From assembly GCA_042091915.1 (NCBI GenBank), contig JBELGO010000009.1, positions 1 through 32,760 of the forward strand: 32,760 nucleotides of DNA. Reading direction: 5' to 3'. Below the pieces are notes generated by a model. It saw only the letters and a list, made by a program, of their open reading frames with translations, did no database searches and was not told the origin of the DNA. Positions 7,637 through 15,584 of this stretch are shown here, piece by piece. Every line of letters starts with the position of its first letter. Within the stretch, counting starts at the first letter, position 1. Both the position numbers and the translations under genes were made by a program. Source of the stretch: LSUCC0057 sp042091915 (GTDB lineage Bacteria > Pseudomonadota > Gammaproteobacteria > Pseudomonadales > Porticoccaceae).

Positions 7637-8278
7637 ATGTCAGCTGAATTACTAAATTTTGTCGTGCGGTGGGGCCATCTAATGTTTGGTATCACTTGGA
7701 TTGGAATGCTCTACTACTTTAACTTTGTCCAAGGTGGATACTTTAAAGCCGCTAGCCCAGAAGGGTTGGCCGATGCCAAGAAGAAGTTGGCGCCTGAGGC
7801 ACTCTGGTGGTTTCGTTGGGGTGCGATGTTCACCTTCATAACCGGTGTAATTCTACTCGGTGGTGTACACAAAAATGGCCAAATGAATAACTTCATTGCC
7901 ATCGGTGCAGTGATGGGCACGTTGATGTTCCTCAATGTTTGGGCAGTCATCTGGCCGGCGCAAAAAATTGCCTTGGGCATGGTCGAGGGCGACGGTCCAG
8001 CGGCTGGTGCCAAGGCGCTGCTCGCTTCACGCACCAATGTATTGTTCTCAGGTCCTATGGCCTTTGGTATGCTGGCAGGTCCACACTTTAGCACTTCAGG
8101 TGCCGGTTACGGCTCTGTGGTTGGCGGCACCGGTTTATGGGTAGCACTGGCTATTATTGCGCTACTGGAAGTAAATGCTCTGGCGGGTAAAATGGGTCCG
8201 ATCACTACTGTTAAAGGTGTGATCCACGCCAGCATCGCTCTAACAGCTGTCCTTGCTGCGATAGTTATGTACGTATAA
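7637..8278 (+). CDS. Stand-alone urate-oxidase-N (PuuD N-domain) membrane protein
   Basis: A 213-residue protein with about six hydrophobic segments. The first (RWGHLMFGITWIGMLYYF) and the following WWFRWGAMFTFITGVILL resemble the N-terminal membrane domain of PuuD-type urate hydroxylases (Urate_ox_N family). PuuD itself is about 400 residues and ends in a cytochrome c domain with CXXCH. That domain is absent here, and no CXXCH occurs in this protein or in the next gene. Histidines at the membrane edges (RWGH, GGVHKN, GPHFS, VIHAS) could bind haem. No purine-degradation genes are near. ATG 7637 follows AAGGAGA. The role is therefore unknown: a membrane redox or haem protein is plausible, and urate oxidation is not shown. 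Short members of this family are sometimes mislabelled as NusG-like antiterminators. Confidence 0.72.
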   Translation: MSAELLNFVVRWGHLMFGITWIGMLYYFNFVQGGYFKAASPEGLADAKKKLAPEALWWFRWGAMFTFITGVILLGGVHKNGQMNNFIAIGAVMGTLMFLNVWAVIWPAQKIALGMVEGDGPAAGAKALLASRTNVLFSGPMAFGMLAGPHFSTSGAGYGSVVGGTGLWVALAIIALLEVNALAGKMGPITTVKGVIHASIALTAVLAAIVMYV

Positions 8279-8300
8279 TTATCGGCTTTGTCCGGTAATG

Positions 8301-8350
8301 GGCTGCGTCTGCAGCCACAAAAAAGAGCAGCTTTGGCTGCTCTTTTTTGT
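8301..8350 (+). terminator. Tandem hairpins with Rho-independent terminator
   Basis: A first hairpin GGCTGC-GTCT-GCAGCC (8301-8316) is followed at once by AGAGCAGC-TTTG-GCTGCTCT (8324-8343), which has A-runs and T-runs on its flanks. The second is a standard terminator for the upstream gene and may work on both strands. Confidence 0.85.
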
Positions 8351-8380
8351 TTTAGTTAACGATAAAATCGGGGCAGTCGT

Positions 8381-8408
8381 TTAACCTGTTAAGACGCTGG
8401 CGTATAAT
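8381..8408 (+). promoter_or_regulatory. Candidate sigma70 promoter for the coiled-coil gene
   Basis: TTAACC (8381-8386) and a perfect TATAAT (8403-8408) are spaced by 16 bases, about 40 bases before the next start codon and just after a terminator. The -35 match is moderate. Confidence 0.5.
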
Positions 8409-8450
8409 TGACAAGTTGATTATAGCTGTTGCGCTGCAAGGAACCCGCTG

Positions 8451-9155
8451 ATGACTTCACCCCACACTCGAGTTGAACCTATTGTCGCCAGCCGCGACGA
8501 AATTGGTATAGCGCCTTCGCAACAGCGCCGCCCTCCAGCCACTTCAGGCAATGGTGGTGGCAGCTCAGCGATGGTTTGGCTGCTGCTGGTTGTAGTGCTA
8601 GCACTAACCGGAGCAGCGATCTGGCAGTATCAAATTTATCAGCAACTGCTGAGCCGATTTGAGCAGGTCGAAAACAAGCTGAGTAGTACCGATGAGTCTC
8701 TATCCCAAAATGGTGCTGCGCTGCAGATTAAAATCCAAGAGCAAGCTGAAACACTAGATACCCACTGGAGCGAAATTCGCAAGTTGTGGGGAGTGAGTAA
8801 CGACCGCAACAAAGACAATATTGCCGCCAACCGCAAAGATATCGACTTTTTGGCGGCTAAGCGCGCCGATTTTGACAAGCAATTGACCGGTTTTTCCAAA
8901 CAGATCAAAGAGCAGCAAAAGAACATCGCGCAGAGTGGAGTCTACGGTTTGGCCATAGCCGCGGATCTCGAGCGGTTAAATGCGGATTTGAATAAATTGG
9001 ATTCCGCACTCGAGAGTTTGCAGGGCAAATTTACATCGGTTGATGAGCAGTTCAAAAATTACGCAGAAGCTATTGCCGCATTTGACAGCTATCGTCGCCA
9101 GACCAATCAGCGGCTGTTGAAGTTAGAGTCGAACAGTGCGCCGGCTGCACCGTAG
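8451..9155 (+). CDS. Single-pass membrane protein with long coiled coil, function unknown
   Basis: I do not recognise a named family. The 234-residue protein has a cytoplasmic N-terminal stretch of about 38 residues rich in Arg, Pro, Gly and Ser. One transmembrane helix follows (about 41-60, AMVWLLLVVVLALTGAAIW), then about 165 residues of low-complexity heptad-like helix rich in Gln, Lys, Asp, Leu and Ala, with no cysteine. By the positive-inside rule the coiled coil should be periplasmic. This layout resembles tether or scaffold proteins of the envelope. ATG 8451 follows AAGGA. It has its own likely promoter, and fumarase starts 36 bases downstream on the same strand, so the two may be co-transcribed. 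No enzymatic motif is visible. Confidence 0.8.
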   Translation: MTSPHTRVEPIVASRDEIGIAPSQQRRPPATSGNGGGSSAMVWLLLVVVLALTGAAIWQYQIYQQLLSRFEQVENKLSSTDESLSQNGAALQIKIQEQAETLDTHWSEIRKLWGVSNDRNKDNIAANRKDIDFLAAKRADFDKQLTGFSKQIKEQQKNIAQSGVYGLAIAADLERLNADLNKLDSALESLQGKFTSVDEQFKNYAEAIAAFDSYRRQTNQRLLKLESNSAPAAP

Positions 9156-9191
9156 CATTTAAATTTCAATACCTATAATTAGGGAGATGAC

Positions 9192-10712
9192 ATGACCACT
9201 ATCCGCCAACATGACCTTGTTCAGAGTGTCGCCGATGCACTGCAGTACATCTCGTACTATCACCCGGCCGATTTTATCAAGGCGGTAAGCGAGGCCTATG
9301 ATCGCGAAGAGTCCAAGGCGGCCAAAGACGCACTGGCACAAATTTTAGTGAATTCGCGTATGTGTGCCACTGGCCACCGTCCGCTCTGCCAGGACACAGG
9401 TATTGTCACAGTGTTCGTGCGTGTGGGTATGAACGTGCAGTGGGAGAGTGAGTTGTCGGTTACCGACATGATCAACGAAGGGGTGCGCCGCGCTTATATG
9501 TTGCCGGAGAATATACTGCGCGCCTCAGTGCTCGAAGATCCCGATGGTGCGCGTCGCAATACCAAAGACAATACGCCCGCGGTAATCCACTACGAAATTG
9601 TCCCTGGCGATAAGGTCGATGTTTATGTTGCCGCCAAGGGGGGCGGCTCTGAGGCGAAGTCTAAATTTGCCATGCTCAATCCGAGCGACTCTGTCGTCGA
9701 TTGGGTATTACAGATGTTGCCGACCATGGGAGCTGGCTGGTGTCCCCCCGGTATTTTGGGTATCGGTATTGGCGGCACTGCTGAAAAAGCGATGTTGTGT
9801 GCTAAAGAGGCTCTACTCGAGCATATCGACATTCAGGAACTGCAGGCGCGCGGCGCCAGCAATCGCTCGGAGGAGCTGCGCCTAGAATTGTTCGACAAGG
9901 TCAATGCACTGGGTATTGGCGCGCAGGGACTGGGTGGTTTAACCACAGTGCTGGATGTCAAAGTGAAAGACTACCCAAGCCACGCCGCCAACAAAGCGGT
10001 GGCCATTATCCCCAACTGTGCGGCTACCCGCCATGTGCACTTTACATTGGACGGCTCGGGTGTCGCCGAGCTGCCGGTGCCGGATCTCGACGACTGGCCG
10101 GAGATTGCATTGGAGGCCGATGAGTCGGTGCGTCGCGTCAATTTGGATACTGTCAGCCGCAGTGAAATTGCCGATTGGAAGCCGGGCGATACGCTGTTGT
10201 TGTCGGGTAAAATGCTTACCGGCCGCGATGCGGCACACAAAAAAATGACTGATATGCTGGCCAATGGTGAGAGTTTGCCGGTCGATTTGACTGATCGTTT
10301 TATCTACTACGTTGGCCCGGTCGATCCCATTAATGACGAAGCGGTCGGCCCCGCTGGCCCCACTACGGCCACACGCATGGACAAATTTACTCGCACTATG
10401 CTGGAAGAGACCGGCCTGATGGGTATGGTTGGCAAGGCTGAGCGCGGCCAGATCGCTATCGATGCGATTCGCGATAACAAGGCGGTCTACCTAATTGCCG
10501 TTGGCGGTGCTGCTTACTTGGTTTCTAAGGCCATTGTTAAGGCGGAAGTAGTTGCGTTCCCCGAACTGGGCATGGAAGCAATCTATGAATTTGAAGTGAA
10601 AGATATGCCGGTTACGGTTGCAGTCGATAGCGCAGGCGAGTCGGTACACCGAATTGGCCCACAAATATGGCAGGCCAAAATAGAACAGCACGCGCTGGTA
10701 ATCAAAGAATAA
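9192..10712 (+). CDS. fumA: Fumarate hydratase, class I (4Fe-4S)
   Basis: Class I fumarase interconverts fumarate and L-malate in the TCA cycle with an oxygen-sensitive 4Fe-4S cluster. The 506-residue protein has the full N-terminal alpha and C-terminal beta domains. Likely cluster ligands are Cys66 (RPLCQDTG), Cys184 (GWCPPGILGIGIGGTAEKA) and Cys276 (PNCAATRH), with spacings close to those of the characterised enzymes. The C-terminal half includes KPGDTLLLSGKMLTGRDAAHK and YYVGPVDP, typical of the fumarase/tartrate dehydratase beta domain. ATG 9192 follows AGGGAG. Tartrate dehydratase and mesaconase activities exist in related proteins, but single-chain organisation and length favour fumarase. 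fumA and fumB cannot be told apart by sequence in this setting. Confidence 0.94.
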   Translation: MTTIRQHDLVQSVADALQYISYYHPADFIKAVSEAYDREESKAAKDALAQILVNSRMCATGHRPLCQDTGIVTVFVRVGMNVQWESELSVTDMINEGVRRAYMLPENILRASVLEDPDGARRNTKDNTPAVIHYEIVPGDKVDVYVAAKGGGSEAKSKFAMLNPSDSVVDWVLQMLPTMGAGWCPPGILGIGIGGTAEKAMLCAKEALLEHIDIQELQARGASNRSEELRLELFDKVNALGIGAQGLGGLTTVLDVKVKDYPSHAANKAVAIIPNCAATRHVHFTLDGSGVAELPVPDLDDWPEIALEADESVRRVNLDTVSRSEIADWKPGDTLLLSGKMLTGRDAAHKKMTDMLANGESLPVDLTDRFIYYVGPVDPINDEAVGPAGPTTATRMDKFTRTMLEETGLMGMVGKAERGQIAIDAIRDNKAVYLIAVGGAAYLVSKAIVKAEVVAFPELGMEAIYEFEVKDMPVTVAVDSAGESVHRIGPQIWQAKIEQHALVIKE

Positions 10713-10772
10713 TCAGCTACCTTTGTAAATAGTTTTAACCCATGAAGTAACACCACCAAAAGGACTGAAGAG

Positions 10773-11744
10773 ATGAAAAAATGGGCACGCAACATCGCCT
10801 CAACTGCTGTATTAGCTACCGCTATTGCGGCCACTTCCCATTCTGCGCTGGCAGGCGACGAGGGCTGGTACATCGGCGGTTTTGCCGCGCACACAGCGTT
10901 CTCTTCTGAGCGCTCTGTCAGCGGTAGTGCAGAGAGTTCTGTCGCTGGCTTGCAGTTGGGCATCAATTGCTGCGAATGGCTAGATATCGAAGTCGCGATG
11001 GGTAAATCAATGGGCGGTGACGATATTGATCTGTTCAATGTCAGCGCAATTCGTTATCTGGAACAGCAAAATGACAGTTGGCGTCCATTCGTGATCGCCG
11101 GTCTCAATCGCTTTGAGTTCAACGAGACAGAGCACTTGGTTGATGGGCATCAAGTTCGCTCTAGTCAGTGGTTAGTTGGTGCTGGTGCCACCATGGCTAT
11201 TGACGATAATTTTTTCTTCCGCGCGCAGTTGCAATTAACTGAGGGTCGCAAGTCTGAAAGCTCGGGTACAGATCTGGGGATAGCTCTGTCGATCAACCGT
11301 CGTTTTGGGGCGAGTTCTGCTTCTGCAGCGCAATCAGTCGCTGTTGCACCAGGACCTATGGCCGTTGAGGCTGAGCCGATGCGTGCGCCGATTACACTGC
11401 GTGTGATGGTTGAGTTTGCCTCGGACAGTTCCGAAGTGCGCTCTTTCTACAGTGAGCAGCTGGCCGAGGTCGCCGCTCTACTGCAAGCCGAGCCAGAGAC
11501 AGAGCTTATGCTGACCGGACACACCGACAGCGCCGGTTCTGCCGATTACAACCAATCTCTCTCTGAGCAGCGTGCAGCAGCAGTTAAAGCGTATATCTTG
11601 GAGCGCTATGAAATTACCTCTGCGCGAATTTCTACAGAGGGTCGTGGTGAAAGTGAGCCGCTGGCAAGCAACGATGATGAAGCTGGCCGCGCTGCAAACC
11701 GTCGCGTGATTGGCCAAGTCGATTACGTCGAGACAGCAGAGTAA
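10773..11744 (+). CDS. OmpA-family outer-membrane protein
   Basis: A 323-residue precursor. The signal peptide (KKWARN, hydrophobic core, then SALA before GDEGW) points to cleavage after about residue 27. Residues about 28-180 form an OmpA-like beta-barrel region with alternating aromatic strands and two adjacent cysteines (INCCEW). A short Ala/Pro-rich linker leads to an OmpA C-terminal peptidoglycan-binding domain from about residue 205. Its signatures are VEFASDSSEV, LTGHTDSAGSADYNQSLSEQRAAAV and EGRGESEPLASN...RAANRRV. The NR-type binding residues are present. It probably links outer membrane and peptidoglycan, perhaps also acting as a small porin. AAAGGA precedes ATG 10773, and a strong terminator follows. 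Confidence 0.9.
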   Translation: MKKWARNIASTAVLATAIAATSHSALAGDEGWYIGGFAAHTAFSSERSVSGSAESSVAGLQLGINCCEWLDIEVAMGKSMGGDDIDLFNVSAIRYLEQQNDSWRPFVIAGLNRFEFNETEHLVDGHQVRSSQWLVGAGATMAIDDNFFFRAQLQLTEGRKSESSGTDLGIALSINRRFGASSASAAQSVAVAPGPMAVEAEPMRAPITLRVMVEFASDSSEVRSFYSEQLAEVAALLQAEPETELMLTGHTDSAGSADYNQSLSEQRAAAVKAYILERYEITSARISTEGRGESEPLASNDDEAGRAANRRVIGQVDYVETAE

Positions 11745-11778
11745 TCGCTGAAAAGTATTTCCAGTAATTCGTGCAATA

Positions 11779-11810
11779 ACGGGGGGCTCACTGCAGCCCC
11801 CCGTTTTTTT
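11779..11810 (+). terminator. Rho-independent terminator after the OmpA-like gene
   Basis: A GC-rich perfect stem ACGGGGGGCT / AGCCCCCCGT with a six-base loop is followed by seven T residues. Confidence 0.93.
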
Positions 11811-11868
11811 CAGACGGTTTTATGGCGCAGCAAGCCCCTCTATACTGTGCTGCACAAGGAGCGATGGC

Positions 11869-13319
11869 ATGGATACACTTTACTGGTTTGACTTTGAAAC
11901 CTCGGGGCTGAGTCCCGCTTGTGACAGACCAACGCAGTTTGCCGGCTTGCGCACTGATCTGGCGTTAAACCCGGTCGGTGAACCACTGATGATCTACTGC
12001 CGTCCGGCCCCTGATCTGTTGCCATCGCCACTGGCCGCTCAAGTGACCGGTGTCACTCCTCAGCAAGCTGATCAGCTCGGCGTCCCAGAGCCTGAGTTTA
12101 TTGCTGCCATTGAGGCGGAGATGGCACAGTCAGGCACTTGCAGTGTGGGTTACAACAGCTTGCGGTTTGATGATGAGGTGACGCGTTACTCACTCTATCG
12201 CAATTTTTACGATCCCTATGCGCGCGAATGGCAGAGTGGCAACTCGCGTTGGGATCTGCTGGAAGTGGCGCGTTTTGCCTGGGCGCTGCGCCCGGAGGGG
12301 ATTGTCTGGCCACAGCGCGACAATGGGATGCCGAGTCTGCGTCTAGAGGCGCTGACAGCCGCTAACGGCCTCGCCCACGAAGCAGCACACGATGCGCTCT
12401 CCGACGTCACTGCCACCATCGCGCTGGCTAAACTCATTAAGCACGCCCAACCCAAACTCTATGACTACGCCTGGCAGCGGCGCGGTAAGCACGCCGTGGC
12501 AGAGTTTGTTGATCCACGCCAGCGCAAGCCATTTTTACACGTCTCAGGAAGGCTGCCAGCAGAGCACGGCTACACCGCTTTGATGATGCCGCTGGCGGCT
12601 CATCCGAGCAACAAAAATGCGGTGATCTGTGTCGATCTGAGTCGCTCGGTCGAGCCCCTTTTAACATTGAGTGCAGAGCAGCTACGCGAGCGCCTTTACA
12701 CCCGCAGCGATCAGCTGCCAGACGGAGTCGAGCGGCTGGGTTTGAAGTTAATTCAGGTCAATAAGTGTCCGATGGTGGCCACTGCGGCTCTGCTCGATGA
12801 AGCGTTAGCAGAGCGCCACAACATTGATCGGCAGCAGTGTTGGGACAATGCCGAGCGACTCAAGGCGGCTGATCTCACCGACAAACTACAAGCGATATAC
12901 AGCGATCGCCCGGCAGCGCGCCCAGACGCTGATCAACAGCTCTACGGCGGCTTTCCAGTGCTGCCGATAAGGCATTGTTCAATAAGGTCCGCACGGCCAC
13001 GGCCGAGCAGTTACAGCCCGGGGCTGTACAATTTGAAGATCCGCGTTATCAGCAACTGCTGTTCAATTATCGCGCGCGCTTTTATCCGCAAACTCTCAGC
13101 GATAGCGAGCGCGCACAATGGCAGCAAGAGGCTACCGCACGGCTCACTGATCCGAGATGGGGTTACCGTACTCTTTCGCAAGCTTACGCCGAGCTCGAAG
13201 AGCTCGATCCCAGCCGACAGGGCAGTGCTGAGTTGGCCGAACAGCTCGCCAACTGGTATCGGCAGGTGGCTTGCTCGCTCGACCTTGCAGGGCATTTGCC
13301 CAGCGCGCCCTCCATTTAA
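11869..13319 (+). pseudogene. sbcB: Exodeoxyribonuclease I (SbcB), split by a single-base frameshift
   Basis: ExoI is a processive 3'-5' single-strand DNA exonuclease of the DEDD family, used in mismatch repair and recombination. The first frame encodes YWFDFETSG (catalytic Asp/Glu), DRPTQFAGLRTD, GYNSLRFDDEVTRYSLYRNFYDPY, and HDALSDVTATI near residue 180, followed by the SH3-like and helical parts up to LYGGF near residue 362. Homology then leaves this frame. From about 12954 the -1 frame continues with SSAADKALFNKV, FNYRARFYPQTL and a normal C-terminus, ending at TAA 13317-13319. One extra T in the TTT at 12952-12954 would restore a 483-residue protein, close to the usual 475. The original frame runs open with unrelated residues to 13338. 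This may be a sequencing or assembly error, or a real disruption after all catalytic residues. AAGGAG supports ATG 11869. Confidence 0.88.
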
Positions 13320-13401
13320 GCGAGTGGCTGTTAGCTAGGAAAACCAGTAGAATCTGCGCAGATTTTGATTCTAATAATAATTGACCTCCGCGGAGCTTTG
13401 C

Positions 13402-14418
13402 GTGAACTTTACCGGCGCCCACATCCTCTCTATTGAGCAGTTCCAGCGCGAAGATGTTGAACGCATCTTTGCTGTGGCCGATGGCATGGCCCCTTACGGG
13501 CGACGCCAGCGCGTTACCCGTGTTCTCGAGGGGGCGATCCTTGGCAATATGTTTTTTGAGGCGAGCACTCGCACCCGCGTCAGTTTTGGCTCGGCGTTTA
13601 ACCTGCTGGGCGGCGAAGTGCGCGAGACTGCGGGATTCGAGAGTTCTGCCCTGGTCAAGGGGGAGAGCTTGCAAGATACCGCGCGGGTGCTCTCAGGTTT
13701 TAGTGATGTGATCTGTATGCGCCACCCCGAGGCGGGTTCAGTGGCGGAGTTCGCTTCAACGAGCCGTGTACCTGTGCTGAACGGGGGCGATGGCAGCAAC
13801 GAGCACCCGACTCAGGCACTGCTCGATCTTTATACTATCCAAAAAGAGTTAGAGCAGCGTGGGCGCGGTATCGACGGTCTGCGTATCGCCATGATTGGCG
13901 ATTTGCGTTACGGCCGCACAGTACACTCTTTGAGCCGCTTGTTGTCACTCTACAAAAACGTGCATGTATTGTTGATTTCACCACCAGAACTGGCGATGCC
14001 AGAGCAGTATGTCGAGCGGCTGCGCCACGCTGGTGCCCAAGTGACGGTGACAGACCAGCTGCTAGCCAACATTAATCACGTCGATATTGTCTACTCAACA
14101 CGGATCCAAGAGGAGCGCTTCCCCAGCCGTGAAGAGGCAGATCTCTATCGCGGAAAGTTTAGGCTCAACCAAGCCATCTACACCGAACACTGCGAACCCA
14201 ATACGGTGATTATGCACCCACTGCCGCGCGACTCGCGCAGCGCTGCCAACGAGCTCGATGTCGACCTCGACGACAACCCCAACTTGGCTATATTTCGCCA
14301 GACTGACAATGGTTTATTGGTGCGGATGGCGCTGTTTGCACTGGTTTTAGACGTTGTTGATCAGGTCGATGCTTATTCTAGCGAGGTGCGCTGGCACAGC
14401 AGCCGGTGGCCGCAATGA
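13402..14418 (+). CDS. pyrB: Aspartate carbamoyltransferase catalytic chain
   Basis: PyrB makes N-carbamoyl-L-aspartate from carbamoyl phosphate and aspartate, the committed step of pyrimidine synthesis. The 338-residue protein has the carbamoyl-phosphate loop STRTR (residues 55-59, in FFEASTRTRVSF), HPTQALLDLYT (135-145), GDLRYGRTVHSL, and HPLPRDSRSAANE (272 on). GTG 13402 is chosen because CGGAG lies six bases before it; a TTG seven codons earlier has no such site. The length and sequence match the approximately 339-residue Shewanella-type enzyme rather than the Pseudomonas form that needs an inactive dihydroorotase partner. No pyrI or pyrC' is adjacent. Its stop overlaps the next start (ATGA), so translation of the two is probably coupled. 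Confidence 0.95.
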   Translation: MNFTGAHILSIEQFQREDVERIFAVADGMAPYGRRQRVTRVLEGAILGNMFFEASTRTRVSFGSAFNLLGGEVRETAGFESSALVKGESLQDTARVLSGFSDVICMRHPEAGSVAEFASTSRVPVLNGGDGSNEHPTQALLDLYTIQKELEQRGRGIDGLRIAMIGDLRYGRTVHSLSRLLSLYKNVHVLLISPPELAMPEQYVERLRHAGAQVTVTDQLLANINHVDIVYSTRIQEERFPSREEADLYRGKFRLNQAIYTEHCEPNTVIMHPLPRDSRSAANELDVDLDDNPNLAIFRQTDNGLLVRMALFALVLDVVDQVDAYSSEVRWHSSRWPQ

Positions 14419-15584
14419 GTTCAATGAGTTCTATGCGCCCGGTAGAGTTCGACGATATTCGCCCCTACGATGACAGCGAGGTCGCTGCAGTACTGCCGCA
14501 GCTGATCGCTGACAATGAACTGATAGATGTACTGATAGCCAAGGCACTGCCCTGGTTGCCAGCCAGTCTGCACGCTTTAGCGCGGCCTGTCGCTCGCTAT
14601 AAAATGCGCAGAGTCAGCGCCACTATGAAAAGTGTCGATGACTTCTACAGCTACTTTAAAAAGTTACTCTTACCGCTGCTCGACAGCAGCAGTGATGGCT
14701 TGAGCTATTCAGGCTTTGATCAGCTCAACCAGAGCGCCCATCTGTTGATAAGCAACCACAGAGATATCGCACTCGATCCGCTGTTAGTTTGGCTAGCCCT
14801 AGAGAGTGTAGGTCGCAAACCGATGCGCATAGCGATTGGTGACAACCTAGTGAGCAAGCCCTATGTCGGTCACCTGATGCGTTTGAGTCGCACTTTTTTG
14901 GTTCGCCGCGGTATCAGTGGGCGCCGTGAGAAATTCACAGCATTGCAAACATTATCGGCCTATATTCGCTACTCTATTACTCAAGAGCAACAGTCGGTGT
15001 GGATCGCGCAGCGCGAGGGCCGCGCTAAAGATGGTGATGACTGGAGTGAAACTGCACTGCTAAAGATGCTGGCACTCTCCGCTGGCAAGCAGAGTTCATT
15101 TACCCAGGCTTTAGAGCCGCTCTCTCTGCAGCCCATTGCACTCTCTTATGAATGGGACCCCTGTGATATCGATAAGGCCCGAGAGATGGCCTGCAATGCT
15201 CGCGGTGACATCTACCAGAAAGGTCCCGACGAGGATGTTGATACTATTTATAAAGGGTTATTTGGCAAAAAAGGCCGCATCCATGTGACTGCCACGCCGC
15301 CTGTAGCCATCAGTGAAGATGCCAACAGCTTAGCCGCGGCGATTGATCGCGCTATACACTCGAGCTTTAAACTATTTCCCAGTCATATTTGGGCCTGGCA
15401 GCAACTCAACCCCGATGAGAGTGAGCTCTGGCAACAGTTATCTGGCAGTTACCCCGATTGTGACTGGTCAGCTGTAGCCGCAGAGTTTGAGCGTCGGCTG
15501 CGCGGCCAGAGTCAAGAGGTGATTGATCAAGTGTTCAGTGCCTATGCAAAACCCGTTAGCAATGCGCTGTTGGCGCGCTCGTGA
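14415..15584 (+). CDS. Acyltransferase of the glycerol-3-phosphate/lysophosphatidate acyltransferase superfamily
   Basis: The protein has 389 residues. After an N-terminal region of about 105 residues with no recognised domain comes an acyltransferase core. ISNHRDIALDP (near 112-122) is the catalytic His motif, with the Asp either two or six positions later instead of the classical HX4D. RTFLVRRG follows, then WIAQREGRAKDG (the EGxR/K-like phosphate-binding block), and LQPIALSYEWDP, where a Pro-containing block IV is expected. This HRDIxxD variant recurs in an acyltransferase family annotated as glycerol acyltransferase. The likely role is in phospholipid or other lipid acylation at the inner membrane face; the acceptor is unknown. 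The start overlaps pyrB by four bases and its end overlaps the helicase gene by four bases, so the three are one transcription unit. Confidence 0.8.
   Translation: MSSMSSMRPVEFDDIRPYDDSEVAAVLPQLIADNELIDVLIAKALPWLPASLHALARPVARYKMRRVSATMKSVDDFYSYFKKLLLPLLDSSSDGLSYSGFDQLNQSAHLLISNHRDIALDPLLVWLALESVGRKPMRIAIGDNLVSKPYVGHLMRLSRTFLVRRGISGRREKFTALQTLSAYIRYSITQEQQSVWIAQREGRAKDGDDWSETALLKMLALSAGKQSSFTQALEPLSLQPIALSYEWDPCDIDKAREMACNARGDIYQKGPDEDVDTIYKGLFGKKGRIHVTATPPVAISEDANSLAAAIDRAIHSSFKLFPSHIWAWQQLNPDESELWQQLSGSYPDCDWSAVAAEFERRLRGQSQEVIDQVFSAYAKPVSNALLARS

Noticed and set aside
12975..13319. Separate 114-codon gene starting at TTG 12975
   Set aside because: Its product matches the C-terminus of exonuclease I and has no ribosome site, so it is the displaced end of sbcB.
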